From contig MNCI01000921.1 in assembly GCA_015680685.1 (NCBI GenBank), forward strand, positions 300,075 to 364,074: 64,000 nucleotides of DNA, in the 5' to 3' direction. Below the pieces are notes generated by a model. The model was given only the letters and a program-made list of their open reading frames with translations. It had not been told where the DNA came from and made no database searches. This document shows, piece after piece, positions 22,300 through 33,632 of this stretch. A program made the translations under genes and the position numbers. The number at the start of each line of letters is the position of its first letter. Positions within the stretch are counted from its first letter, which is position 1. The DNA is from Gnetum montanum (Eukaryota; Streptophyta; Gnetopsida; Gnetales; Gnetaceae).

Positions 22300-24370
22300 G
22301 GACAATCCATTACTAATATAGATGAAATCTTGAACAAGTTTGTAGACTTGTACTCTAATCTTTTAGAAAGAGAAGAGTTTAATAGTAGAGATTTACAAGG
22401 TATTTTTAACCTGATTCAACTTGTTAATATAAATTTGATGTCTTACTCAAAATATCTTTCCAAGGAAGAATTCCAAACAACTTATAAATAACTTAATAAT
22501 GGTAAAGCTCTACGAATTGATGACTTTCCTATAGAACTTTACAAACATTTATAGGTTTCAATTAAAACTAATTTTTGTTGCTTACAAAAGTAAGCTATTA
22601 ATATAGAGGTTGAATAGGCTCCTAAACTCAACAAAGGTTACATTAAAGTTCTTTTTAAGGTTGGGGATATTCGGAATATTATGAATTGATACTCATTCTC
22701 AACCAATATTCAAATGATACATTCCTTTTACTTAAATATGATGAAACTTTTGTATCAAATTAGATATTTCTTCTTATCAACTATTGTGTCGCTTGAGGAA
22801 GCTAGATGAAGTGGGACAAAACTATAGGTATTTTGCTTTGCAATCTTACAAAAGACAAGTTGCTATAAGCCCATTAGAAATGGATTAGTCCAATTGATTC
22901 TTTACAAATTTTGGGATTTCCCTTATGTATTGTAGGTTCATCTATTAAACTTTGTCTCATGTGCTCATTATAGTTCATCAAAAAATTATTAAGTGGTTCC
23001 TTCACATCCTCCATCTATCAAGAATATTAGTTGTAGTTAAGCACATTCTCTCATCCATCCATGTATATTATTCTATCATTTAGCCCCTTCTTCCATAACC
23101 ATAAAAAAAGATTGTAATCTATATTGGATAACTTTCCATGGAGTAATGTAAACAAATCCAAAAAATTTTATTGGTGGCTTGGGACTGTTATGCAATCCCA
23201 AAAGATGTTGCAGGACTTGGTTTGCCTAACCTTTGTTTACCAAAATGCCTTTTTTTTGTTGTTAAATGGTTTGCAAAAGCTCATGCATGTAACTATCCTT
23301 TGAAAAATCTAATTCAACATAGGACGCAACATATTACAACTACCTCACATTGAAGGAGAAGAGCTACTCACTAGTCTACTTGGTTCTTTGCACTTTTACA
23401 TGATAGATGTCTAGAATCTTTTGTTTTACAGGGCCTTTGGAGAGCTTGAAGAAGAATCAAACATTTTGGGAACAATATCCATTTGATGGGCTTTCATTCT
23501 TAGCACAATTGATGCACTTCTTGCAACAACTTTTGGACTACCATTATTATGAATGATCAAGTTGAGCTACATTCTTTGTAATGATTTTCTTTAACCCACT
23601 TCTCCCTCTTGGGAAGAATTATAGTAAGTAGCTTGTATCCCTATTTTTTAGACAATCTTAACATTTAGTTTCTTCAAATTATTTTAATGTGGACCGCACA
23701 AGTTGAATCTCTTGAACTTAAGTGGTATCATTGTTAGAGATGGCCTAATAATTTCCCTTTTCATAAATTCAAAGTTTATAGCATAATTAAATAGTTGAGT
23801 AAAGAGACCAAATGCAATGACAAAACACAAAGGATTTGGAGCATTTAACTTAGAGAAATTCGATAGGAAAGCTTATTCAAAAAGTTGTGGGTTTCTTAGA
23901 GGTAGCCCAATATATCCTTTTTCTATGGTATCTAATTCATGATGGTTTGTCTCTTTGTTGTAGGCTATAATACCTTTCCAACACCCATCATCTTTGTCCC
24001 TTTTTAGTAATTTTGAAGATCCTATACACTTTATGCTCCAATGCAATCATACAGAAAAACTTTAAAATATAATTTTAAATTGCTTCCATACCCTAAATAT
24101 ATCTTCAATCCCTTATAAGTTTATTTTCCAAATAAAACTCTTCACTTATTACAAAAAAGGTTGGCTAGAAAGCTTATGTGTCAATTGTAGAAGCAAAGCT
24201 ACTCCATCTCTAATAGTACTAGATTGTCTATAGACCAAAAACTTAGAATTATATCTTAAACAACTTCTATTTTACTCGTAGATTCAAGATAGCTTTAGCA
24301 ATGAGGAATATCATTTGTTCTTGCAGTCTATTTAAGCTTGAGCGCAAGGATACCACTCATTTCTACTTAA
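22300..24370 (+). pseudogene. L1-type LINE remnant (RT and C-terminal part)
   Basis: The + strand encodes FQTTYK.LNNGKALRIDDFP near 22460-22530, which matches the plant L1 RT start (L.NGKAPG.DG), and WDCYAIPKDVAGLGLPNL at 23178-23231, matching the conserved W..C.PK..GGLGL stretch downstream of RT. The parts lie in the right order about 700 bp apart, so much of the RT is deleted. 23400-24370 has no clear domain and is tentatively the LINE 3' part. Stops are frequent; the element is dead. 22039-22300 between LTR C and this remnant shows nothing recognisable. Confidence 0.55.
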
Positions 24371-24815
24371 ATCTTACCTGGTTCCTTAATGTAAACGTGT
24401 CGTTCCTTTAATTTTTGCAATATTCTTTGTCCTTAATCAACGGAAAGGAAAGGTAAGGTAAGGTAAGCAACGGAACGAAACTCAAGCTTGTCGATTATTT
24501 TAAATAAAAATAATTTTAATAAATACTGGTACTTTGGATGCCAACCAAATATCATATCATGTCATGGGATTGTGTTGTTGGCCTCATCATCATCATCATC
24601 ATGGGTGGTGGGGCGAGTGGGGGTTTGTGTTATGGTACATTCCCAAAAAAAAAAAAAATTTATTAATAAACAGTAGCACCAACAACATAAGTTAAATCCC
24701 GCACGCCCAAAATTACGGCCCTAATTAAGACAGTTTAATTAAATAAAAAAATTCAACACGAGAGGTCTCCTCTCCTGTCCTCAGCTCAGATCAGATCTTC
24801 GATTCGATTGGTAGC
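24371..24815 (+). promoter_or_regulatory. Upstream region of the gene island
   Basis: Low-repeat sequence with GGTAAGGTAAGGTAAG (about 24454-24470), a short CAT/ATC microsatellite (24584-24603), AT-rich DNA, and a CT-rich stretch (TCTCCTCTCCTGTCCTCAGC, 24765-24784) of the sort common in plant 5' untranslated leaders. No defined promoter element can be proved. Confidence 0.3.
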
Positions 24816-25190
24816 ATGAATAGCGGCATTTCAAAATCAAATCACGGTGTCGTATTTCTAGTACTGATTTCATTATTTTTATTTGCTTTCATTTCCCATC
24901 CTTGTAACCAGCGCGGCAAGAGCGAGCAAGCCAGCCATGCAGCCAGCCGTCCGTTTCATTTTGGGAAAATAGAAAACTTAAAATCTCCGAAGGCTGAGAA
25001 CATGAATCAATCCTATTCTCCACACCACACCAGAGTCAAACACAAAACAAACATACAACAGCAGCAGCAGCAACTATTGCCAAATCCTGCCAATGTTGTT
25101 TGGAGACGGTCGTCGTCGTCCTCATTCTACTTCTCGTCCTTGCTTCAAATGTCAATCCTCGTTGTGATCTTCCTCTTGATGATGTTTTAA
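24816..25190 (+). CDS. Hypothetical 124-aa protein with two hydrophobic ends
   Basis: I do not recognise this frame. It starts at an ATG in fair context (GGTAGCATGAAT) after a CT-rich leader-like stretch. Residues about 11-28 are hydrophobic (VVFLVLISLFLFAFI), as in a signal peptide or anchor. The middle is polar, with a Gln run (QQQQQQ) and a Ser run (SSSSS). Residues about 106-124 are again hydrophobic (LLQMSILVVIFLLMMF), which could be a second membrane segment or a GPI-type tail. Base composition is like the adjoining gene, not the repeats. It ends 364 bp before the NPSN start codon on the same strand, so it may instead be an upstream ORF within a long NPSN leader, or chance. Confidence 0.3.
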   Translation: MNSGISKSNHGVVFLVLISLFLFAFISHPCNQRGKSEQASHAASRPFHFGKIENLKSPKAENMNQSYSPHHTRVKHKTNIQQQQQQLLPNPANVVWRRSSSSSFYFSSLLQMSILVVIFLLMMF

Positions 25191-25553
25191 AAATGCCGGA
25201 TCTCTGATATCAGCGTGATCAAGTAGGAGTTCAAAGATCGCAGGGGCTTTTGCTTGTGTCGGTGGCAGAATTGCCGAGCATCTGTTCAAAGATTTCAACA
25301 ACGAGGATTTGAAGTTGCAGAGAAGAGGAAAAGCGTTTGGTCAAATTGGTAGTTAAGCTACAAGGCAAATGTGAGTGAGTGGCTTTGGATTTGGTTCTGA
25401 TGCACATTTGTGTTGTTTAGCAAGCCAGAGAGACGGAATCCACGTTTAAGGAAGGGCGAAAATCAAGAAGTAAAGCTGGGGAAGGACAACGAAGGAGGGA
25501 TCGGGCGCTTCGTGCGCATAAACGAAGTGCCCTCGCCGTCGAATTCGTATGAA

Positions 25554-28500
25554 ATGGCTGCTTCTGGAATCGATCTGCCGCCGGCTCTAGCCGACATCGA
25601 AGGACAGATTCGCGATCAGTTCCGTGCTGTATCGTAAGTTTTCTGTTTCGTGAAATGCGTTGGTGATTTTTTTGTTTTCTCCTGATCATTTATCGTATCT
25701 CTGCAATCTTCCCTTAAGAATTGGAATTTTCGTCTTTTGAATGTCAAGAGCTTGAGCGATTGGTTTGTTTGACGATACAATATTTTAGATGCATTGTTTG
25801 TTTTTGCTTTTGTTTGAAATGATTAGTTCGAGCTTCTTTCGCTTTGAGTTTTTGTTTTTCTGGCTCTTTGATCACTCTCAGTTAATGCATTGGATGTCAC
25901 GTTGATTGAGCGAGTATTTTCTAGGAATCATTCCTTCGTTTCAAAAAATGTACTTACGGAAATTCAAACGAAGCTTGATTTTTACTACTCCAAGCTTCTG
26001 TCGGGTGATCTACATTTATGTAATTCAAAAAAAAATAAAAAAATCCTGGAACGTCGGTCTTCCGGACGTCGCTGGAAACGTTTAACATGGTGATGCCGAT
26101 GCATCTTTCGGAAACGCTATTTCACTCAATACTTTCTGGAGACTGCGCAAGGACAGCAAAGCGGCTGATGGTGATTTGACAATAGAGCAGCAAAGAATTG
26201 CAGACTTCTATTTGACATGTGTGATGCTGTGCCTGATTCAAGCCATTGTTACGTATGTACATGAGCTGACTGCATTTTATTTGGTTGAAATTGACGTTTA
26301 CTGTATATTGTGAACCATGCCAAAGCAAATGGACAAGTAGAACACAATTGAAGCTGTATCTACCATTGGGATCATCTCTACGAATGCTTTGACATTACCT
26401 CTGCCCATACGATTCCACAGATGGGAAAGAACTGCTGACATAAATTCTGGGAAAGGACTGCTGATAGAAATTATGCTTGACCTTGTGCTAATATTTACTC
26501 TTGGAATTGGCTAGACCAATATTACAATTGAAGGTTACAGTTATTCGCTTATGATTTTTATGATTATGCTCAATTTTAGTATAAGTGAACAAGCATGCCC
26601 ATGGTTCATACCAGAGGCAGTAGGATGATTTTCTGAATGTTTGTAATATTTTGAAAATGAAAATGATTAATCCTTGCTAATCCTAGTCTGAAACCTGGCT
26701 AATCCCCGTATGAAACCCTGCAGAGAAATTAATTGCAACCGATGATGAATCTTATATGATTCGAAACATTTCACGATAAAATAATATGCAAGCTATGGAT
26801 TGTACAAAGAAAGCGACTCCTTTTAAAACATATTTAATTCTGGGCATTTTTGCCCCTTGGGGTCATGCATATTAACATTTCTTAACCGTTTTTACAGTGA
26901 TCCCATTAATATGGGTTCCTTTCCCAATGTTGTTTCTTTGTAAAAAGATGTTGCAAGGTAGGCTTAATGAAACACAATGGATACTTCTGCTTTAGGGTTT
27001 TGTTTTGAAATCAAATATCAAAATTGTGATTGGTTCAAGCATTTGTAAGTGACTGATAAGTCAGATCGGCTAATGTTATGCAGAAATGGATTTCAGAAAA
27101 TTGACAAAATTAAAGATCCCGGTAGGCAAAGCAAACAGCTTGAGGAGCTTACTGGAAAAATGCGAGAATGCAAAAGGTGTGAACTACAACATTAATAAAC
27201 AAGAAACGGATTTGACTTGTGAATGTTTTTGGGCTTAAAGAATGATAGTAATTTGTATCATCATATTATTGCAGGCTTATTAAAGAATTTGATAGGGAGT
27301 TAAAGGAAAATGAGGATAGGAATCCTTCTGACTACAATGCACGGCTAAATGAGAGGAAGCAGTCCCTGGTAAGAGTTTGATATCGTCAATCTTTTCATGT
27401 TTAGCAATGTTTCAAATTTTTGAAAATTCAGTTAATGGCATTTTCACCTTACAACGTATCTATTTTTTTTTTTTAAATCACAGATCAAGGAATTGACTTC
27501 GTACGTTGCTCTAAGGAAGACGTAAGTACTAGTTTTATATTCAATCCAAAAGGAAGCATATCTGTAAGTACTGTAGTCTAAAGATAGTTCACGGTCATAG
27601 CCTACTTGTCAATTGTTTTAGACCTTATTGGTCATAATCATAGTAAAAAATATTGTTCAGTTTATCATATGTCAAGTGTGTACCCAAGCTTTTGTACTTC
27701 TGCTAGCTCTGTATTCGTTTTATCTGTTTCTATAAATATAGCAATGCAATATCTTCATTACATTCTTTACTTTTCCTCATAGGCCTGTCAATATTAAACT
27801 GACGCTTTTTGTTTTGTTTTTTAAATTTCAAAATTTTGAGTTGGATAGTGATCACAATATTTGAGAGAGAATGTGCGTTCAGAAATTGACTTATAAGAAA
27901 AAAAGTATTTTTATTGTTGTTAGATCATGCAACATGGATTTCCCTCTTCTTCACTTTGCCTCCCTGTCTTTTGGTGTGTTTATTTGGGAAAGCAGGTCTA
28001 TCATGGTAAGGCTGTTGGAGGGATCTTTCTAGTTATGTTGTCTTAAATATGGCATAATATTTGAGCCGAGTATTGAATTATGTTTTTAGAAAGAATTTGA
28101 TAAAATTCTAGTTATGGAGAAACAGTTTGAACATGTAATTTCAAAACGTTTTTACTTACCTAGGAAGATTAAAGACCGTAAGTGGTTTCTGACTTCACTT
28201 TAGACCAGAGGGTCCTCTACATTGTTACATTTAGTTGTCATTTAATCTGTACTCATTGAATTATCGTATCTGCTTTCAACAGCACCTGAATGTAAAACCC
28301 CCAGTTTGTAATTATTTGAAAGGAACAATCTACAATGATCATGCATTCCTAGGATGTTATTCTAGTTATCTATCTCAAGCATTTATTAATACTCATTCAT
28401 TTATATAATATATGAATTTTAAGCATGACATGTAGCTCAAGAGATTAAAATTCATGGTTTAAAAATTCTAGGTCACGAGTTTGTATCTAAAGAGTGGTGA

Positions 28501-31500
28501 TGTTATATTTTGGTATCTCTAGGCAATCCAAAGCAATTGTAACACTTACTAGATACAGCATGAATTTAAAAAGCTTGATAAGTTGTAACCGTGCTAGATT
28601 ATGATTTTGAAGGTATTATCAAAACTACTAGTGATCTAAGCTGAAATAGTTAGTTGATTGCATTTAACAGTTAGATTAGGTATTTATTTTCATTTCATTG
28701 AATGTTAAGCTTTGTCATTGATTCTGGGTGTTCTAAATGTACGTAGTGATAACCATGGCAGTAAGGATCTGTAAATTATTTTTACTTTCACCTAATTTCT
28801 GTTATGATCTTGCAGTTATGCTAATGCTTTAGGAAATAAGAGGGTTGAACTCTTTGAAGGAGGAACAGGAGGGGGTGAACCATCTGTGGAAGACAATGTT
28901 CAAGCAGCATCATGTAATGAATTTGTTGTTTTGTTCATATTTGACTTGCTTTGTTTCATGAAGAAATTTTAGCTCAAATTGACATGCTAGATTGGATTTT
29001 TGTCCATTTTAGATAGTATTATGGCATCTAAAATTCTAAAAAATATTGATAATTCTATGTACAAACTGAAAATCATGCTAAAATTCATCATCATCATCAT
29101 CTTGGCCTGGCCTTATTCTAACAAAATGGGGTCAGCTACATGAGTCCTTTTTCACCATTTGCCTTTATAAAAAAGTTATCTTTGGTTATTTGCAATTTCT
29201 TCAGATCATCTTCAATTGTTTTTTTATATCTTTTTTGGTCTTCCTCTTGGTGGCTTTCTTGGAATAGTGATGTAGCAACCTTTTTTTATAAGCTTATTAT
29301 TTGATCTTCTTTGCACATGGCCATACCATCTAAGCCGTCATTCTTGTAACTTATTTAAAATAGAAGTTACTCCCAAGTCTTTCTCTAATGTTGATGCTGT
29401 GCAGTTTATCTCTTTTAGTAACATTCAACAACCATCTAATTATTCTCATTTTTACCTCACTAATTTATGCTGCCCAACATTTAACACCATATAAGATAGC
29501 AAGCGATTGTTGTCCTGTAAAATTTCCCCTTTAGTTTTATTGATATTCTTTTATCACATAGAACACTACTCGCTTATATCCATTTTGACCATCTTGCCTC
29601 AATTCAATTTTTTATATCTTTATCAATTTTCACCATCTGATTAAAACACTAATCCTAGGTAGTGGAGTTATTTGTAGTGAGAGAATTTTTGGCCTTGGAT
29701 TGTCCCTTCTATTTTACCATTGTTATGTTGTTGTAGAAATTGCATTCCATATATTCTATCTTATTTTTATCAAATTTTAAGCCTTTTGATACTAGAACAT
29801 ATTTTCACTTCTCCATTTTAGAAATTTTTTCTAGGGCTGTATCTACCAACACAATATTATCTGCCAATAGCATACACCAAAGGATTTCATGTTGTATTTT
29901 CTTTTTTAATTGATCCATCATAATGGCACTTAACTACAGGCTAAGTATAGACCCTTGATGTAGACTTATTGTGACTAGAAAATCAGATATTGTTTCACAA
30001 GTTGTTCTAATTTTAGTCATAGCTCCTTCATACATATTTTGAATCACTTTAATATATTTAGCAGGGATGTTTTTTCATTGCAAGGTCCACCAAATAATAT
30101 CTTTAGGTACTATGTCATATTCTTTTTCTAAGTCAATAAAGATCATATGTAGATTTTCTCTATGTTTTTTGATTTTTTCATAGATTTTTGAATCAAGAGA
30201 ATAGCTTTTATAGTATATCTCCTTGGCATAAATCCAAATTGGTTTTCTGATATTGTTGACTCAAGTTTGAGACATTGTTATATAACTCTCTCCCAAAACT
30301 TCATAGTATAACACATTAGCTTGATCCCTCTATAGTTTGCACTAATTTGCACATCTCCTTTATTTTTGTAAATGGGGACAACAATGCTTTTTCTCCAATT
30401 GTTGGGCATTTCTCTCTCCTTCAAAATTTTGTTAAATAATTGTGTCAGCTAAGAAACTTCTATATTTCTCAGTGCTTTCCAAGCTTCTATAGGAATGTTA
30501 TTAGGTGTAACAACTTTTCCATTTTTCATCTTTGATAAAGTTGTCTTCACTTTCAAAGAGGAGAATTTATTAATTAAACCAAAATTTGGTTCTTTTTCTT
30601 GGATGTCTCTCTTGGAAATCTTGCATTTAATAGTTCTTAAAAATAAAATTTCCACCTATCCAAAATTTCATTATCTTTACCAAATTTTTTTCGTATGCCT
30701 CCTTGATACATTTGACATGATCAATGTCCTTACATTTCTTGTTTTTAAGTTTTGCCAATTTATAAATAGATTGTTTTCCTTCCTTTTTTTCCTAATTTCT
30801 TATAGAAATTATCCAAGGCCTTATGTTTGGCTTTGGTTATTGCTACTATTATCTCCTTTTTGCCATTTTGTACATTAGCCTATTTTCTTGGTTTCTGCTT
30901 TGTTGTCATTCCTTAAAACATCTTTTCTTATTTTGGATACCATGTTGCACTTTATCACTCCATCACCATGTCTCCTTTGGTATGTATTTTTTCCCTTTTA
31001 TTTCACCCAAAATGTTCTTTTAAGATTTCACATGGTTTTACAGCCAGCTGCCACCTGACACTAAGTCTCTGTTTGTGTCTATGCTTGGGACGAGCATTAG
31101 CAAAGTTGAAAATTATGCTAAAATTGATAGTAGGAATGCCTTTATTCTGTAACACGTGTGTTTTTCCCTTTGTCTTTTTTAAAATTTGCTTGCATAGAGC
31201 TTTTTAATCTGCTATTGGCTATCATAAGTTGATTGGGGAACCTTTCCATTTTGTTCCACTAAAACAAATACATTTTTTTCTAACATATGTTTAAGAACAG
31301 TGCATTGCTTATCAATTGAACAAAGACTTTTAGCTGTTAAGGCATTCGTATGTTACTGCATTCTATATGTACCTTGTTCTGAACCATTAGCTTAAATTGT
31401 GGGGGAGATTTTCTTTTTAATTTCAAATTAAATTATTTTTTCTCCTTTAATTTCTAAACTGAGTACTTTTATATTCGTTGACTGCTAATCAGACTTGATT

Positions 31501-32729
31501 GTTAATATATATTCGATATGCTAGCAATTTTCTTATCACGTACTTTCTAAGTTTTTGCTGTTTTTGTCCATCTGCTTTTTGTGTATCTAAATCAGTAGTT
31601 TTTTCTTAACAGCAATGACTACCCAAGAATTAATTGTTAATGGGAACAAAATGATGGATGAGACTGATCAAACAATTGAAAGATCTAAAAAGGCAAGTTT
31701 GATGGTTACCACTCACAAAAAAAGAGGCATTCACATTTCATTTTAACTTTGTAATTCAATAATTATGATGTATTGTTTGTGTAGCGACATTTTGCAGGGG
31801 GGTTTTTTTTTTTTTTGGTTTTAATAATTTAGCCTAAACATCAGCACTGTCTCTATGTGCAATAATGTAAACTTCATTTCCTGGGTTTTATAGGTAGTAG
31901 AAGACACTGTGAATGTAGGCGCGCAGACAGCTACAACATTAAAAGCTCAGGTGACTATTCATTTCCATTCCCCTGCGTATATTTCTCTGTTTCTTGGTTT
32001 TTTCAATATATGTGGTTTGATGATATAGGTTTCTTCTGGTGATAACGTACTGACCTTTGAGGATGAGCAATGGTTGTTTATTCATAGAAAATAAGGAATC
32101 TAATTTAATTGTTAACGTTGAAGCTAGTTTTTGTTAGTTTCTTGCAAGTAATTTCTCTAAATTGGAGTATAGTTGCGGCATTTATCTAAAACCCCAAGAA
32201 CTTATAACTGCATGCAACCTACCTATTTGGTATTGTAAATTGAACTTTGGTAATTAGGAATTTTTATGTTGACGGTTTAATTATGCTGTTTCCAGACAGA
32301 ACAATTGGGCAGAATTGTGAATGAGCTTGACAGTATACAATTTTCTATCAAAAAAGCTTCTAAACTTGTGAAGGAGATAGGGAGACAGGTATGCCATGTT
32401 CGTTACTTTCGAACAAAGTGCAGGATACTCTTAACTGAAATAACATTGTATTCCTCTTTTTCAATCTTGCATTTCAGGTTGCCACAGACCGCTGTATCAT
32501 GGCTTTCCTCTTTCTGATTGTCTGTGGTGTAATTGCTATTATTATTGTCAAGGTAAATATTAACAATATGTTCTAATTGTTATTTAATATTTGGTGTCAA
32601 CAGCTTATGGTTCGTTGATTGCTGCAGATAGTGAATCCTCATAACAAAGACATTCGAGACATTCCTGGGCTAGCACCTCCTGCCCCAAATCGCAAATTGT
32701 TATGGAGTTCTGCAGATCACGTTCGATAG
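25554..32729 (+). CDS. NPSN13: Novel plant SNARE (NPSN13-like), Qb-SNARE, ten exons
   Basis: This encodes a 269-residue tail-anchored Qb-SNARE, the length known for NPSN13. Coding exons: 25554-25633, 27084-27176, 27275-27368, 27484-27521, 28816-28913, 31613-31692, 31894-31950, 32296-32388, 32478-32552, 32628-32729. Phases join without a stop. N-terminal helices (NGFQKIDKIKD, QSKQLEELTGKMRECKR, RLIKEFDRELK) are followed by the SNARE motif at about residues 147-208, with zero-layer Gln180 in LKAQTEQL, a basic IKKASKLVKEIGRQ, a membrane anchor at about 217-235 and a conserved NPHNKDIRDIPGLAPPAP tail. NPSN proteins act at the plasma membrane and cell plate with SYP111/KNOLLE, SYP71 and VAMP721/722 during cytokinesis and secretion. 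Intron 6 uses a GC donor; intron 5 holds an RTE insertion. An in-frame ATG at 25410 could add 48 residues but no family member I know starts there. Confidence 0.95.
28431..28560 (+). repeat. tRNA-derived SINE-like sequence in NPSN intron 4
   Basis: TAGCTCAAGAGATTAAA (28433-28449) resembles an RNA polymerase III A box as in tRNA-headed plant SINEs. GAGTTTGTATCT (28477-28488) resembles a B box (consensus near GGTTCGAATCC) at a normal distance. Text around it (GGTCACGAGTTTGTATC) is typical of plant SINE heads. The tail and target duplication are not clear. Confidence 0.45.
29089..31106 (-). mobile_element. RTE-type LINE in NPSN intron 5
   Basis: A 5'-truncated RTE-like LINE lies antisense to the gene. 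The minus strand encodes RT pieces: SKMKNGKVVTPNNIPIEAWK near 30535-30480, a KSIVVPIYKNKGDVQISANY-like block near 30390-30330, a YRGIKLMCYTMKFWERVI-like block near 30330-30285, DNIVLVDTALEKISKME near 29870-29810, then KSKGLKFDK..IEYMECNF-like text near 29790-29735. The element 3' end on the plus strand is a (CAT)n run from 29086, then CTTGGCCTGGCC, as in plant RTE 3' tails. A 22-bp duplication flanks it: 29067-29088 and 31107-31128, differing at two sites and both starting TGAAAAT.ATGCTAAAATT. Stops throughout show it is dead. Confidence 0.85.
31693..31893 (+). other. GC-AG intron 6 of the NPSN gene
   Basis: The exon ends AAAAAG at 31692 and the intron starts GCAAGT. The following exon begins after TTTTATAG at 31893. 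Reading AAG (Lys161) directly into GTA GTA GAA (VVE) restores the family sequence SK-x-VVE; using the nearest GT (in CAAGTT) would shift the frame. The donor context AG|GCAAGT is the usual strong context of GC-AG introns. Confidence 0.85.
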
Positions 32730-33383
32730 TGCTGTACTTTCTGGAGTCCCTTTTAGATGCTTATGTATCCCTGCTGGAATATCTTTTTATTATTTTGGTC
32801 CCATGATATATTTAGGCTGGTGTAACTTTTACCTGAGCACATTTTTGACTTGGGAGATGGTTTATGGGTAAAATTTTTCCCCTTGCCGTTATGTAAGATT
32901 GGCAACGACGGACGTCAAAGCTTATTTGTTTATAGATTTTTTTCCCATGGTTACAGTATATTAGGTCGTTCCAGTTCCTTGCGAGAATGGCCAGGCTGAA
33001 ACTTTCTCATCTCCGTAATTTATCAGCATGGCATCTGGTTTATTTTCCGCCGTGTTTGTATTGCGAGACCTTTCTTTTCCCTTATTTCATTTTTATGGAA
33101 GAACAAAGCTACTGCCTAATTTCCTTTGTTCACATACGTTAAGGATCATGATTTTTATATTTAATTCTTAAACTGTTGTAGATTTTTTGGAACAGGAAAA
33201 TGTTAAATTTCCGTTATAATCAGCCAAAGTACAATAATTGTACGTAAAATAATAGTCTTGTGCAGAATTCTAATAACCACCCTTTTAAGTACAATTTTTT
33301 TTTTCTAAATTCTCTTAAAACATGGGGCTATATTTACAATAGCAACTGATATGAATGTGACACGTAACCCTCTTTCCTACTTA
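32730..33383 (+). other. NPSN 3' flank
   Basis: Sequence after the stop at 32727-32729 probably includes the 3' untranslated region; no unambiguous polyadenylation signal can be picked. Nothing else is recognised up to the tandem repeat at 33384. Confidence 0.3.
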
Positions 33384-33632
33384 ACAAGCAGTCTTTGGCA
33401 CTTCTCCTTATCATAATTGATGAGGTAACTACGTATCATTTGTTTTTAGTAGTACTAAGATACTTTACAAGCAGTCTTTGGCACTTCTCCTTATCATAAT
33501 TGATGAGGTAACTACATATAATTTGTTTTTAGTAGTACTATGATACTTTACAAGCAGTCTTTGGCACTTCTCATTTTCATAATTCATAAGGTAACTACAT
33601 ATCATTTGTTTTTAGTAGTACTATGATACTTT
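33384..33632. repeat. Three tandem copies of an 83-bp unit
   Basis: Units start at 33384, 33467 and 33550, each beginning ACAAGCAGTCTTTGGCACTT and containing GATGAGGTAACTAC and TTTTTAGTAGTACTA (the third has CATAAGGTAACTAC). Copies 1 and 2 differ at few sites; copy 3 differs more, mainly in its first half. No ORF spans them. Confidence 0.9.

Noticed and set aside
25410-25553. Upstream in-frame ATG of NPSN giving a 48-residue extension
   Set aside because: The added residues are unlike known NPSN starts; the ATG at 25554 gives exactly the family length. It remains possible.
25890-26328. Small frames in NPSN intron 1
   Set aside because: No similarity to the family, wrong place for an exon, and phases of exons 1 and 2 join perfectly without them.
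29086-29101. CAT microsatellite as an independent repeat
   Set aside because: It is the 3' simple-repeat tail of the RTE insertion, as placement by the target duplication shows.
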